Assembly (NCBI GenBank): GCA_002720745.1
Contig: PBJO01000003.1
Location: forward strand, 103,167-167,166
Origin: Balneola sp.
GTDB taxonomy: Bacteria > Bacteroidota > Rhodothermia > Balneolales > Balneolaceae
Length of the DNA stretch: 64,000 nucleotides
Direction: 5' to 3'
Shown piece by piece: positions 38,282 to 48,174 of the stretch. The notes beneath the pieces were generated by a model. That model saw only the letters and a program-made list of their open reading frames with translations, did no database searches and was not told where the DNA came from. Position numbers and translations under genes: made by a program. Numbering within the stretch: the stretch's first letter is position 1; each line of letters begins with the position of its first letter.

Positions 38282-39613
38282 TTACAGTGTTTCGTTTTTC
38301 ATTCTTTCAAAATAGTCCTGAGCGGCGCTCATAACCTTTGAAGATAGCAAAATAGCCGCTGTCATGGTCGGTATGGCCATTAGTGCAAACATTCCATCGG
38401 TAAAGTTTAATACCGCTTCAATGGTTGCCACAGCCCCAAAAATGATAGCTGCCGCATAAAAATAATTGAAATATTTCTGCCGATGAGCTCCCGCTAAAAA
38501 GCCTAAGCATTTGGTGCTGTAATAGGAATACGTGAACAAAGAACTAAAAGCAAAAATTAAAACGCATAGCATTAACACATACACCCCAATGGGACCCATG
38601 GCCTTCTGAAATGCCGAAGCGGTCAAACTTATCCCGTTTACATCGCCTGAAGTCCAGACGCCTGTCACTAAGATGGCCAAAGCTGTCATGGTACAGACTA
38701 CTATTGTGTCAATGAATGGGCCCATCATGGCTACTAAACCCTCACGTACCGGCTCCTTAGTTTTTGCTGCTCCATGAGCTAAGGTTGCTGTGCCTATTCC
38801 TGCTTCGTTAGAGAAGGCTGCTCTCCGCACCCCCGTTATAATCAGCGCTCCTACAGCTCCACCCATTACTGAATTTGCAGTAAAAGCGTCTGTTATAATC
38901 AACATTATATATTCCCCTAAAACATCCAAGTGTACCAACAATATGTAGGCGACACTTCCAACATAAATCACCACCATCACTGGCACCATTTTGGCCGCTA
39001 CCTTTCCAATTCGTTTAATACCACCAAAAATGACTAGTGATACCACCCCAAGAATAATTAAACCACTAATTAAATCCGTACCAAAATGGTTATTTGGGTC
39101 ACTAATTCCGTTCGGGATGAGTAAGAAATCACGTACAATTTGGGTGACTTGGTTAGCCTGAAAAATAGGCAATGGTCCAAATAGGCCCGCCACCGCAAAA
39201 AGTCCGGCCAATGGTTTCCACTTTTTTCCCAATCCTTCTGTGATAATGTACATAGTACCCCCTTGCAAATGCCCCTCCGAATCATATCCTCGGTACATTA
39301 CAGAAAGTGTACATGTAAAAAACTTGGTTGCCATACCCACTATGGCACTTACCCACATCCAAAAGACCGCGCCAGGTCCACCAACAGCAATAGCAACGGC
39401 AACTCCACTTATATTACCCATGCCTACTGTAGCAGCTAAAGCACTCGCTAATGCTTCAAAATGACTAATGTCTCCAGGGTCGCCTGGATCATCGTATTTA
39501 CCTCGTAAAACCTCTATGGCATGCCAAAAATATCGATAGGGGATAAATCGAGAATAAAATAAAAAGTACAATCCTCCACCAACTAAAAGTACAACTAACG
39601 GGGTACCCCACAT
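38282..39613 (-). CDS. Sodium:alanine/glycine symporter (AGCS family)
   Basis: Inner-membrane Na+-coupled amino-acid symporter with about ten to eleven hydrophobic segments. Family motifs: SALAATVGMGNISGVAVAIAV near residue 57, AAFSNEAGIGTATLAHGAAKT near 275 and MGPFIDTIVVCTMTAL after it. The first ATG (39613) gives 443 aa. The codons before it still read as family N terminus (LETIDRILAGFSSF) back to about 39655 with no ATG, GTG or TTG in a good place, so translation may begin at a rarer codon upstream. Probably co-transcribed with the downstream protease gene. Confidence 0.9.
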   Translation of the reverse strand: MWGTPLVVLLVGGGLYFLFYSRFIPYRYFWHAIEVLRGKYDDPGDPGDISHFEALASALAATVGMGNISGVAVAIAVGGPGAVFWMWVSAIVGMATKFFTCTLSVMYRGYDSEGHLQGGTMYIITEGLGKKWKPLAGLFAVAGLFGPLPIFQANQVTQIVRDFLLIPNGISDPNNHFGTDLISGLIILGVVSLVIFGGIKRIGKVAAKMVPVMVVIYVGSVAYILLVHLDVLGEYIMLIITDAFTANSVMGGAVGALIITGVRRAAFSNEAGIGTATLAHGAAKTKEPVREGLVAMMGPFIDTIVVCTMTALAILVTGVWTSGDVNGISLTASAFQKAMGPIGVYVLMLCVLIFAFSSLFTYSYYSTKCLGFLAGAHRQKYFNYFYAAAIIFGAVATIEAVLNFTDGMFALMAIPTMTAAILLSSKVMSAAQDYFERMKNETL

Positions 39614-40118
39614 GAATGAAGAAAAGCCAGCTAATATGCGATCAATTGTTTCCAGAAGAACGTTATTTTAGTTAATAATAATGGTCTTAAACTCGGTCTA
39701 AAAGAGGGAAATCACAAATAAAAAAGTAATCGATAAAAAAACATGTCCTCTTAACATTTCTGGCGGTTAGTTTGCATTTTTCTTTAGTTAAAGCCATAAA
39801 AACTCGCATGATGGTAGTATGATTAACCACCCAAAATAACGAGGTAAAACTTGCAAATAAAAGAGTTCTAATACTCATTTTTGGTAGAAATTTAGTAGCT
39901 TAATGCCCTAGTAGGTTATGTCTAGAGCCACTTTAATGCTCACTCTTATGCTGAACTATTAAGAAATTTAAAGTTTCGGACACTATATCGAATTTCATGT
40001 ATATAAAGTCATTTTTCTTAAATTAATGCGCACCATACCCTAGCTTCGTATGTTTAGATAACAGTGTATTTCATAACCACTATAATCAACTATTGCTACT
40101 CACGAGAATCCAAGAAAT
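39614..40118. other. 505-bp AT-rich spacer, no gene supported
   Basis: Divergent region between the symporter and the GAF protein. Its first about 45 bases probably encode the symporter N terminus. A 63-codon minus-strand frame at 39687-39878 has a hydrophobic start but no ribosome site or family resemblance. No tRNA, hairpin terminator or repeat was seen. Confidence 0.4.
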
Positions 40119-40559
40119 ATGTTACAACGCATAAATACTGTTATAGATTGTAATGTTAACCTAAACCAAATACTACTCGAAGTTGCCCAGATTCTTCATG
40201 CCGGATTTGATCATTTTGATTGGGTAGGCTTCTACCTCGATGATCGAGATAAAAAGGGGTATCTAAAACTTGGTCCCTTTGTAGGACCTTCAACCGATCA
40301 CGTATCAATACCTTATGGAAAAGGGATTTGTGGACAAGTAGCGGTCTCACTTCAGACATTCGTTTCTCAAGATGTAAGTGCAGAAGATAATTATATTGCC
40401 TGCAGTACTGAGGTGCAATCGGAAATAGTAGTGCCCATACTAAAAGATGGGGTTTTTGTTGCTCAATTAGATATAGATTCGAATACAAAGGATTCTATTA
40501 CCGAAGAACAAAGAGATCTTCTAGAGGCCATTTGTAGTAAGCTATCAATACTCTTTTAA
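40119..40559 (+). CDS. GAF-domain protein, free methionine-R-sulfoxide reductase-like
   Basis: A 146-aa single GAF domain of the fRMsr family, which reduces free Met-(R)-sulfoxide. FDWVGFYLDD, LGPFVGP, IPYGKGICGQVA and NYIACSTEVQSEIVVPI are the family motifs. Two of the three Cys positions of the E. coli/yeast enzyme are kept (Cys71 and Cys95, the latter in the catalytic YIACS motif). The first, normally ACxRIP, reads DHVSIP with no Cys. This is a known variant pattern by memory; it may be an enzyme with another resolving thiol or a ligand sensor. Monocistronic. Confidence 0.8.
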   Translation: MLQRINTVIDCNVNLNQILLEVAQILHAGFDHFDWVGFYLDDRDKKGYLKLGPFVGPSTDHVSIPYGKGICGQVAVSLQTFVSQDVSAEDNYIACSTEVQSEIVVPILKDGVFVAQLDIDSNTKDSITEEQRDLLEAICSKLSILF

Positions 40560-40584
40560 AAATATAAAATCGATTAACATCCTT

Positions 40585-41613
40585 CTAATAAGGGCATCTT
40601 GGCCCATCCACTAGCTGAATTTCATTAATTTCGTCTGGAATAATGACCCGGGTATGAGACTGATCAACCCATTCGGTATACCATTGATCTCGAATCTTGC
40701 CTCGGAGCTCTACATAAAAATACTGCTCAGCAGCTTCCTCAATTAGTACTGGATAAGCACTTGTAATAACTAGATCTTCTAAATGACCTTCGAAGTACCA
40801 AATCTCACTTTCATCGCACAAAATAAACTCTGGCCCTGAAGGCCCTTTCATATACCCCCTGTACACATTAAAGTTATTTCGTTGAATCGTCGCATCTCGT
40901 AAAGCTCTCATTTGAGAGACTATTTGCAACAAATCACTTCGTGTACTACTTTCTTTATAGGTATCTGGGCTGGTGTGCTGATACCGTCTAAAATAATTCT
41001 CCACGCGAGCTTCCACATTTATCACCCATTGATCATCTCTCGATAAACTGTCTCTAGCCAAAGAATCTGCAGGCTCTAAAGTCCATATATTGGACTTATC
41101 AAACAACTCATAAACACGTAGCCATTCAGGTTCTTCAAACCATTCTGGTATACAATATTCAAATCGGGCTGTTTGGTAAAAATCTCCGCACTCTCCTTGA
41201 ATAAACCACCGAATATTTCGTTGAGGGTATTCAATATCAATCGCTGCTTTTTTCTCCCAAAATAGAATGTACGTTGCCTCAATATCTTTAGCTTTTTTCA
41301 TACGCAAAATATGATAAGGAGGAATAGGCGAACTCAAAACCACCCTAAACTCTTCCTCTTCTACTCCCAGGGTATCCTCGTATATCCCCCCCCAGCCCAA
41401 TGAAACTGCTATTTCTTGAGGAAGAGCTCGAGGACTACTCAGTACCGCTGTCGGCAAAACAACATGCTCTACTCTTGACATTTTGTGCGTACTTTCGCAT
41501 GAACTCATTATAATTATACTAATAACTACAGTAAGCACAGTTCGTATACCCGTCAGCCCTCTATTTAATATTATTTGTATGCCTTCTGCGTTTCTAGTCT
41601 GTGATAATTTCAT
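40585..41613 (-). CDS. Unknown lipoprotein
   Basis: Not recognised. From the ATG at 41613 (342 aa; a TTG at 41643 is less likely) the N terminus has a basic stretch, a hydrophobic core (VLTVVISIIIMSSC) and a lipobox Cys near residue 39 followed by EST, so an outer-membrane-facing lipoprotein is likely. The mature part is rich in Glu, Trp and Tyr, lacks further membrane segments and ends with DGPRCPY. The middle (residues about 190-230) is Arg/Asp-rich and helical. No catalytic motif is visible. The start lies 14 bp after the stop codon of the isomerase-like gene upstream, so co-expression is likely. Probably restricted to relatives of this organism. Confidence 0.6.
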   Translation of the reverse strand: MKLSQTRNAEGIQIILNRGLTGIRTVLTVVISIIIMSSCESTHKMSRVEHVVLPTAVLSSPRALPQEIAVSLGWGGIYEDTLGVEEEEFRVVLSSPIPPYHILRMKKAKDIEATYILFWEKKAAIDIEYPQRNIRWFIQGECGDFYQTARFEYCIPEWFEEPEWLRVYELFDKSNIWTLEPADSLARDSLSRDDQWVINVEARVENYFRRYQHTSPDTYKESSTRSDLLQIVSQMRALRDATIQRNNFNVYRGYMKGPSGPEFILCDESEIWYFEGHLEDLVITSAYPVLIEEAAEQYFYVELRGKIRDQWYTEWVDQSHTRVIIPDEINEIQLVDGPRCPY

Positions 41614-41627
41614 CTTATTCTTCGTCA

Positions 41628-42542
41628 CTATGAAAGAGTACAAAGCTCAATGGCTTTTGCCAAAGAGTCAAACTTATTTTCTGCGGTAGGTATAAATTCT
41701 TGAGCTACGTGACCTTTAAATCCAGTTTCTTGTATCGCCCGCATTATAGCAGGGTAATTTAGTTCTTGGCTTTGGTCTATTTCATTTCTTCCCGGTACTC
41801 CTGCGGTATGGTAATGGGCAATATACGGATGATATTTTTGGATTGTTGCTATGATATCTCCTTCCATAACTTGCATATGATAAATATCATATAATAATTT
41901 AAAATTATCTGACCCAATCTTTTCACAGAGACCTACTCCCCAAGCTGTATGGTCACATTGATAGTCTTTATGATCTACCTTCGAATTCAATAACTCCATA
42001 ACGAGTGTAATACCATGCTTTTGTGCCAAAGTTACAATGGGGTCTAAGCCTATGGCGCACTGCTCCATTCCCTGCTGATCCCCAATACCTTGCCTATTTC
42101 CAGAAAAACAAATGAGGTTTTGAATGCCTAAATCAACCAGAACAGGAATAAGCTGGCTGTAGTCTTTCTGTAATTTGGCATGATAATTCGGATTATTAAA
42201 CCCCTCCGTTAAGCTCAAAGGGACGCTATTTGCGACAGCACAGGTTAACCCTCTTTGCTGAATTTTTTTTATATCGGGGGGATTCAGCAGCTCAATGGAA
42301 TCAATATTGAGCTCAATGGCTACCTCGCATAATTTTTCTAATGGAACCGCTGAATAGGTCCAACGACATACCGAGTGCTTATATCCTTGCTCAGAAGCCT
42401 TTAAGCTCACTCCATCAGCTAATGTTTTCGCATTCCGAGTAGATGGTTGTAAGGCGTCCGAAACATCAGAAATAGTCTCTTTAACTGCCGGCACTCCGAA
42501 TGCGGAGGCTAGAATTCTTTTGATGGCTTTTTTTCTATCCAT
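41628..42542 (-). CDS. Hydroxypyruvate isomerase-like TIM-barrel protein (AP endonuclease 2 superfamily)
   Basis: Xylose-isomerase-like barrel found in Hyi, sugar epimerases and inositol enzymes. Metal-site residues fall in VMELLNSKVDH (Glu on strand 5), LLYDIYHMQVMEGD (Asp/His), HYHTAGVPGRNEID (Hyi-type loop) and AQEFIP (last Glu). The GVPGR loop favours the hydroxypyruvate isomerase type. The first about 45 residues (MDRKKAIKRILASAFGVPAV...) are an extension with a basic start that could be an export signal, though without a clear twin-arginine. Lies between lgt (29-bp gap) and the unknown lipoprotein. Confidence 0.75.
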   Translation of the reverse strand: MDRKKAIKRILASAFGVPAVKETISDVSDALQPSTRNAKTLADGVSLKASEQGYKHSVCRWTYSAVPLEKLCEVAIELNIDSIELLNPPDIKKIQQRGLTCAVANSVPLSLTEGFNNPNYHAKLQKDYSQLIPVLVDLGIQNLICFSGNRQGIGDQQGMEQCAIGLDPIVTLAQKHGITLVMELLNSKVDHKDYQCDHTAWGVGLCEKIGSDNFKLLYDIYHMQVMEGDIIATIQKYHPYIAHYHTAGVPGRNEIDQSQELNYPAIMRAIQETGFKGHVAQEFIPTAENKFDSLAKAIELCTLS

Positions 42543-42571
42543 TATTAACTCCCAGTTTAGCTACTCATAAG

Positions 42572-43450
42572 CTAACTAGTCTTAAGCTGTTCATTTCTAA
42601 GATACTTGTTCAACAAGATACCAGCAATAATCACATAAGCAAGCAAACTAAGCTGCAGATTCGTCATATTTGCAAAAGCCACAAACTCTCGGTCTCCTCT
42701 AATAAATTCTAGAGCAAAGCGAAGTAATGCATAGCCTCCTGTGTGCACATAAAATATTATGGGTGATTTTTTATTGCTTTTCCAATATTTATTGAATAAA
42801 TAGATTACCACGGCCAATATGGCAAAATCCCCCATCATTTCGTATAGCTGTGTGGGATGTAAAGGAGCGCTCATAGTAGAGCCCGCTTCTACTAATCCCC
42901 GTTCAAATGACCATCGCCATGCAGAGGATGAGTAGGATAATTCTGTCTCAAAAGAAGGAATCCAAGACCCGTATCTTGGAAACTGAACACCAAACACGCT
43001 ATTGGTAGCCGCTCCATGTGCATCTCCGTTAAAATAACAACCAATGCGTCCGACCGCTTGGCCTATCAATATGCCGGGAGATAACAATGAAAAATATTCG
43101 AAGTAATTTAATTTCTTCTTTTTTGTAAAGAAATAGCCACCTAACATGCCACCCAAAAGACCTCCTGTTATACTATTCCCTGCTCCGCTAAGGCTGAATA
43201 GAATACGTGGATTACTCAAAAAAAGATCCAGATTCCAAAACAAAAAATGAGAGAGTCGAGCACCTAATAATGCTCCTATAATTGACCAGGTCACCAAACC
43301 TTCAAACATCTCTATTTTACCCTCGTTACCTTTTACCCATCTGTAACAGATATAAATGCCTAAACCTATAGAGATGAAGAAATAAAGACCTTCATAAAAA
43401 TATATTTGAGTGAAGCCTACATCTAAATGGATCGGAAACATGATAATCAA
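42572..43450 (-). CDS. lgt: Prolipoprotein diacylglyceryl transferase
   Basis: Inner-membrane enzyme attaching diacylglycerol to lipobox Cys, the first step in lipoprotein maturation. Seven hydrophobic segments; the Lgt signature near residue 140 reads GQAVGRIGCYFNGDAHG, a variant with Cys for the usual Asn and Asp for Glu. LHPTQLYEMMGDF and LRFALEFIRGDRE are the other family motifs. 292 aa is normal. Precedes the isomerase-like and lipoprotein genes on the same strand. The window encodes several likely substrates. Confidence 0.9.
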   Translation of the reverse strand: MIIMFPIHLDVGFTQIYFYEGLYFFISIGLGIYICYRWVKGNEGKIEMFEGLVTWSIIGALLGARLSHFLFWNLDLFLSNPRILFSLSGAGNSITGGLLGGMLGGYFFTKKKKLNYFEYFSLLSPGILIGQAVGRIGCYFNGDAHGAATNSVFGVQFPRYGSWIPSFETELSYSSSAWRWSFERGLVEAGSTMSAPLHPTQLYEMMGDFAILAVVIYLFNKYWKSNKKSPIIFYVHTGGYALLRFALEFIRGDREFVAFANMTNLQLSLLAYVIIAGILLNKYLRNEQLKTS

Positions 43451-43600
43451 AAGGTTAGTTAAGGCGCCCTAGTTTCGGCGCCTGCTAATTTTCATCTATT
43501 TATTCTAGCCTAATAATACAGAAAGCACTTTTATGATGGTATTATCAATTTTATATGGCACCTGCTCTCAAGCACCTACTTAAATACACCCATTAAAATA

Positions 43601-46438
43601 TTACAACTGCCTCAATGTTTTTAAATACTCTTTTAAAAAATAGCCTGTATGACTAACGCTCATATCCATAATTTCTTCTGGAGTTCCCTCCGCTACCACT
43701 TGTCCACCCCTGAACCCTCCATCTGGGCCCACATCAATCACCCAATCGGCAGTTTTAATTACATCTAAGTTATGTTCAATAATTATTACCGAGTGTCCTT
43801 TATCAACCAATTCATTAAAGGCTTTTAGTAACTTTGCAACATCATCAAAATGTAGCCCAGTAGTTGGCTCATCAAAGAAATAAATGGTGTGTTCATGACT
43901 TGTTTTGGTTAAGAACCGAGCTAATTTAACCCGTTGAGCTTCTCCTCCAGAAAGGGTTGTGGCGCTTTGGCCTAAAGTAAGGTAGCCTAAGCCTACTTTT
44001 TTTAGGGGTTCTAGCTTTTTTACAATATTTGGCTCATCCACAAAAAAGTCAATGGCTTCAGATATGGGCATATTTAACACTTCTTCTATACTTTTTCCTC
44101 GATATAATACCTGCAGAATATCTTTGCGAAATCGAGCACCTTTGCATTCCTCACAAATGAGTTCTATATCCGCCATGAACTGCATTTCAATTTTTTGAAC
44201 TCCCTCACCTTGACAGCTTTCACACCGGCCACCAGGCACATTAAAACTAAAATGACCTGGAGTATAACCCATGATTTTAGCTTGTCTGCTATGTGCAAAA
44301 ACATCACGTATACTATCGAATGCCTTGGTATAAGTGGCAGGATTAGATCTTGAGGTTCTTCCAATAGGAGATTGATCGACCATTTCAGCATGATGAACCC
44401 TTCCTATTCCCATTAATGATAGGTGGCGACCTACTGTTTCGTTGTAATTCCCAAAATGCTTTTTAATTCCTTTATAAACTGTATCGTGCACAAGGGTCGA
44501 TTTCCCCGACCCTGAAACCCCTGTTACAACCAGAAATAGTCCTAGCGGAATATTTACATCCACATTTTTTAGGTTATGTTCACTAGCTCCCTTTAATTCT
44601 AAGAAATGGCCTGAACCAGGTCGCCTTTTTAAAGGTAAAGGAATAACCGCTTGCCCACTTAAGTAACGTCCCGTTAAGGTAGGCGCATCTAATAGCTGCG
44701 CATAAGCTCCTTCAAAAACTACTTCACCTCCGTGAACCCCAGCAAAAGGCCCAATATCAATTATATGATCAGCTGCTCGCATCATTTCACTGTCATGCTC
44801 AACTACGAGTACCGTATTGCCAATGTCTCGTAGTGATTCTAAAATCTTAATGAGCCTGTCATTATCTCTAGGGTGCAAACCAATGGTCGGCTCATCGAGT
44901 ACGTACAAACTACCTATTAACGAGCTTCCTAAAGCGTTTGCTAAGCTTATTCGTTGCGACTCTCCTCCACTGAGAGTATTGGCCAATCGGTCGAGAGTAA
45001 GGTACTCTAAGCCAACCTCAACCAAGTATTTTAGTCGTTTTTTTATCTCGTATACTAATTGTCCTGCAACACCTTTTTCGAATTCACTTAGCATAAGCTC
45101 ATTAAAATATTCCTTCGCATGGCCAATGGTTAATTCCGAGACTTCACCAAGATGCATATCACCTACTCGTATATACTGTGCATCTTTTCGAATACGATAT
45201 CCCTCACATTCTGAGCATCGGCTATACCCCCTGTAACGAGCATATAAGACGCGCATATGTACTTTATAATTTTGAGATCGTACCTGATAAAAAAAGGCAT
45301 GTATGCCAATATACTCATCCTTTCCATTCCACAGAGCTCGCTTAACCTCCTTTGGGAGCTCCCTATAGGGGACATCAATTGGCCAGCGTTCACGCGCGGC
45401 CACCCGGATCAAATCCCGTAAGTGCTGGGAAAATTTAGGCGAGTTAAAGGGAGCGATAGCGTTGTTTCTAATGCTTTTTTCATGGTCCGGAATAACAAGA
45501 TTTTCATCTATCCCTGCCACCCGACCAAAGCCTTCACATTGAGAACAGGCTCCAAATGGATTGTTAAAAGAGAACATTTGTGGCGTTGGCTCGACAAACT
45601 CGATGCCATCACGTTCAAAACGCTCGCTAAAAAACTGTTCTTTTCCTCCACGAACTTTGATAGAGGCCCTGCCTAGACCCTGCCTAAACGCCGTTTCAAG
45701 GGAGTCAACCATGCGAGAACGGGTAGCATCATCAGGCTTATTGACCAGCCGATCAACCAATACTCTATAATCACTTAGGCGATGATTATTGGGTAAGGCT
45801 GAAACATTGTCATTTTTTAATGTGGTTAAATCTAATACTTTTTCTGTTGACAGGTGCAAAAGCCGAGTAAACCCTTTTTCCTTAAGTAGTTTTAATTCAT
45901 CATTAGTCGAATGAGTGCCGTGTTCAGGAATAGGATATAGTACGTAGAACCGAGCCTCTATCTCAAGATGTTCATCAATATGCTTAACCACATCACCTGG
46001 GGTGTCTTTGGTTACTAGTTCTCCCGATTTTGGACTATAGGTCTTTCCAATACGTGCAAACAATAAGCGTAGATAATCATATATTTCAGTAGCAGTTCCG
46101 ACCGTTGATCGTGGATTAGATGAAGTTGTTTTTTGTTGAATGGCCATGGCGGGAGAGATGCCATATATATGATCTACTTCTGGCTTATCCATTCTCTCTA
46201 GGAATTGCCTGGCATAACTAGATAAACTTTCCACATATCGTCTTTGGCCCTCCGCATAAATAGTATCAAACGCTAGGCTGGACTTTCCTGAACCAGAAAC
46301 CCCTGTTATAACTGTAAGGCTATTCCGAGGGATTTGAACCCCTATATTTTTCAGATTATGGGTTCGTGCCCCTTGTACAACGATAGGCCGTGGCTTTTGT
46401 TGGTTATCTTTCTTTTGGCTTGTAGCTTGCTTAGACAC
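43601..46438 (-). CDS. uvrA: Excinuclease ABC subunit A
   Basis: Damage-recognition ATPase of nucleotide excision repair. Two ABC modules: first P-loop GVSGSGKSSLAFDT, second GVSGSGKSTLVHDT; two signatures (NTLSGGESQRISLA and TTLSGGEAQRVKLA). Zinc-finger Cys pairs occur as CSQCEGFG...CSECEGY in the first module and CESCQGEG...CEECKGAR in the second. 945 aa is normal. The DNA-binding insert is present. Stands alone; the 287-bp divergent region to the next gene shows no recognised regulatory site. Confidence 0.97.
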   Translation of the reverse strand: MSKQATSQKKDNQQKPRPIVVQGARTHNLKNIGVQIPRNSLTVITGVSGSGKSSLAFDTIYAEGQRRYVESLSSYARQFLERMDKPEVDHIYGISPAMAIQQKTTSSNPRSTVGTATEIYDYLRLLFARIGKTYSPKSGELVTKDTPGDVVKHIDEHLEIEARFYVLYPIPEHGTHSTNDELKLLKEKGFTRLLHLSTEKVLDLTTLKNDNVSALPNNHRLSDYRVLVDRLVNKPDDATRSRMVDSLETAFRQGLGRASIKVRGGKEQFFSERFERDGIEFVEPTPQMFSFNNPFGACSQCEGFGRVAGIDENLVIPDHEKSIRNNAIAPFNSPKFSQHLRDLIRVAARERWPIDVPYRELPKEVKRALWNGKDEYIGIHAFFYQVRSQNYKVHMRVLYARYRGYSRCSECEGYRIRKDAQYIRVGDMHLGEVSELTIGHAKEYFNELMLSEFEKGVAGQLVYEIKKRLKYLVEVGLEYLTLDRLANTLSGGESQRISLANALGSSLIGSLYVLDEPTIGLHPRDNDRLIKILESLRDIGNTVLVVEHDSEMMRAADHIIDIGPFAGVHGGEVVFEGAYAQLLDAPTLTGRYLSGQAVIPLPLKRRPGSGHFLELKGASEHNLKNVDVNIPLGLFLVVTGVSGSGKSTLVHDTVYKGIKKHFGNYNETVGRHLSLMGIGRVHHAEMVDQSPIGRTSRSNPATYTKAFDSIRDVFAHSRQAKIMGYTPGHFSFNVPGGRCESCQGEGVQKIEMQFMADIELICEECKGARFRKDILQVLYRGKSIEEVLNMPISEAIDFFVDEPNIVKKLEPLKKVGLGYLTLGQSATTLSGGEAQRVKLARFLTKTSHEHTIYFFDEPTTGLHFDDVAKLLKAFNELVDKGHSVIIIEHNLDVIKTADWVIDVGPDGGFRGGQVVAEGTPEEIMDMSVSHTGYFLKEYLKTLRQL

Positions 46439-46725
46439 TCGCTCTGGTTCACTCCTGATAGTATGCTAATTAGTCAATCCTAAAAGATAGCATTTTCATT
46501 GGCCTTATCTAAGCTATATGTAGGGATTTTAATTCGATTTTTTCTATGTTTCCAGAAGAAGTGAACATGCTCATTTCCATGCGACTCTAAAAAACCTCCT
46601 TCCCTTCACGCAAATCTTAATGGGGTATATGATGATAATTAAAACCATATAATATTTCTGGTCTTGGTGATTGATGCTATTTTTTACGTAATTCTATGTA
46701 TTAAACAAAAATAAAAGGTGCTGCT

Positions 46726-48174
46726 ATGAAGAGAAAAGATTTTTTAACGACGGTTAGTTTAGCAGGAGCAGGGTTTAGCATTGTTCCTCGTCATGTTTTA
46801 GGCGGGAAAGGTTTTATTGCGCCGAGCGATACCTTATATATTGGGGCCATAGGGGCCGGTGGCCGAGGAAATGATAATCTTCGTCAGTTAGCACTACACC
46901 CAAATGTGACTGTATCTGGTCTGTGCGACGTGGATGAAAGAATGGTAAGTCGTGCAAGGGAAGCTTATCCAAGCGCCCCTTTTTTTAGGGATTATAGAAA
47001 AATGTTGGAGTCACACGAATCCGATATCGATGCCGTGGTCGTTTCATCCCCAGACCATAACCATGCAGTGCAGACGATGGACGCGATTCAACGGGGGATG
47101 CACGTTTATGTAGAAAAACCTTTAACCCATGATATTTATGAAGCTCGAATGATAACTGAAGCTGCTAAAAAGTATAAAGTGGTCACACAAATGGGTAATT
47201 ATGGCTCTTCGGGGGATGGGGTTCGGCAAATGAAAGAATGGTTCCAGGCAGGTATTATTGGGCAAGCACATACAGTCTACGTTTGGACTAATCGCCCTGT
47301 TTGGCCTCAGGGGATTAGTTGGCCGACAAATCCAGCACCCGTGCCTGATGGCTTGGATTGGGATTTATGGTTAGGTACGGCACCGTATAAAGAATATGTA
47401 AAGGGCCTTGCACCCTTTAACTGGAGAGGCTGGTCGGATTATGGAACTGGCGCGCTTGGGGACATGGGGTGCCACTTAATGGAGGCTCCATTTAATGTGC
47501 TTGATCTCGGCTATCCAGACCGGGTAGAGTGTAGTGTTGGGGCGGTGTATGTTGACGAATTCCGCCGAGGAGAGTTTCTCGAAGGGTTTCCCCCATCTTC
47601 TCATGTAGTTTTACGTTTTCCCTATCAAAATGGAGATTTTATAAAACTCCACTGGATGGATGGAGGTATTCAACCAGCAAGACCCGAAGAACTAGAACCT
47701 GATGAGCTAATGGGTGATGGAGGAAACGGAATTCTTATTATAGGAGATCGCGGTAAAATGATGTGCGATACCTATGGTAAAAACGCTCGATTACTACCCT
47801 CGGTATTAAATGAACATATACAAGTAGCCCAAACCCTCCCCCGTGTTCCAGAAGGACACCATCATCAATGGGTGAATGCTTGTTTAGCTGGGTATGGGAA
47901 ACATGAATTAAGCTCGTCTTTTAATATCGCTGGTCCACTCACCGAAAGTGTGCTTATGGGTAATTTGGCTATACGGAGCTATGACTATAAAGAAGAATAC
48001 AAGGAAACTTATACCGAAGAAGGGGTAGAAATGGAAAGAATGAGAACTTTCTACCCTGGTAGGGGTATTCAGCTTTTATGGGATGGCCCTTCCATGAAAG
48101 TAACTAACTTCGAGCCAGCCAATACCTTTGTTCGTAGAAAATACCGAGACGGTTGGGGTACTGGCACGCTCTAA
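46726..48174 (+). CDS. Exported Gfo/Idh/MocA-family oxidoreductase
   Basis: NAD(P)-dependent sugar-type dehydrogenase fold. A Tat-like signal (MKRKDFLTTVSLAGAGFSIV, Lys-Arg rather than Arg-Arg) is followed by the Rossmann domain: GAIGAGGRGNDNLRQL near 42-57 and VSSPDHNHAVQTMDA, then the catalytic-site EKPLTHDIYEA. The C-terminal domain binds substrate (WRGWSDYGTGALGDMGCHLM). 482 aa fits the long Bacteroidota/Planctomycetota group that carries its cofactor to the periplasm. A good ribosome site AAAGGTG precedes the ATG. It overlaps the opposing PQQ-type dehydrogenase gene by 4 bp. Substrate unknown. Confidence 0.88.
   Translation: MKRKDFLTTVSLAGAGFSIVPRHVLGGKGFIAPSDTLYIGAIGAGGRGNDNLRQLALHPNVTVSGLCDVDERMVSRAREAYPSAPFFRDYRKMLESHESDIDAVVVSSPDHNHAVQTMDAIQRGMHVYVEKPLTHDIYEARMITEAAKKYKVVTQMGNYGSSGDGVRQMKEWFQAGIIGQAHTVYVWTNRPVWPQGISWPTNPAPVPDGLDWDLWLGTAPYKEYVKGLAPFNWRGWSDYGTGALGDMGCHLMEAPFNVLDLGYPDRVECSVGAVYVDEFRRGEFLEGFPPSSHVVLRFPYQNGDFIKLHWMDGGIQPARPEELEPDELMGDGGNGILIIGDRGKMMCDTYGKNARLLPSVLNEHIQVAQTLPRVPEGHHHQWVNACLAGYGKHELSSSFNIAGPLTESVLMGNLAIRSYDYKEEYKETYTEEGVEMERMRTFYPGRGIQLLWDGPSMKVTNFEPANTFVRRKYRDGWGTGTL

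Noticed and set aside
39687..39878. 63-codon minus-strand open frame with a hydrophobic start
   Set aside because: No ribosome site, no family resemblance, and a spacer of low complexity; chance is more likely.
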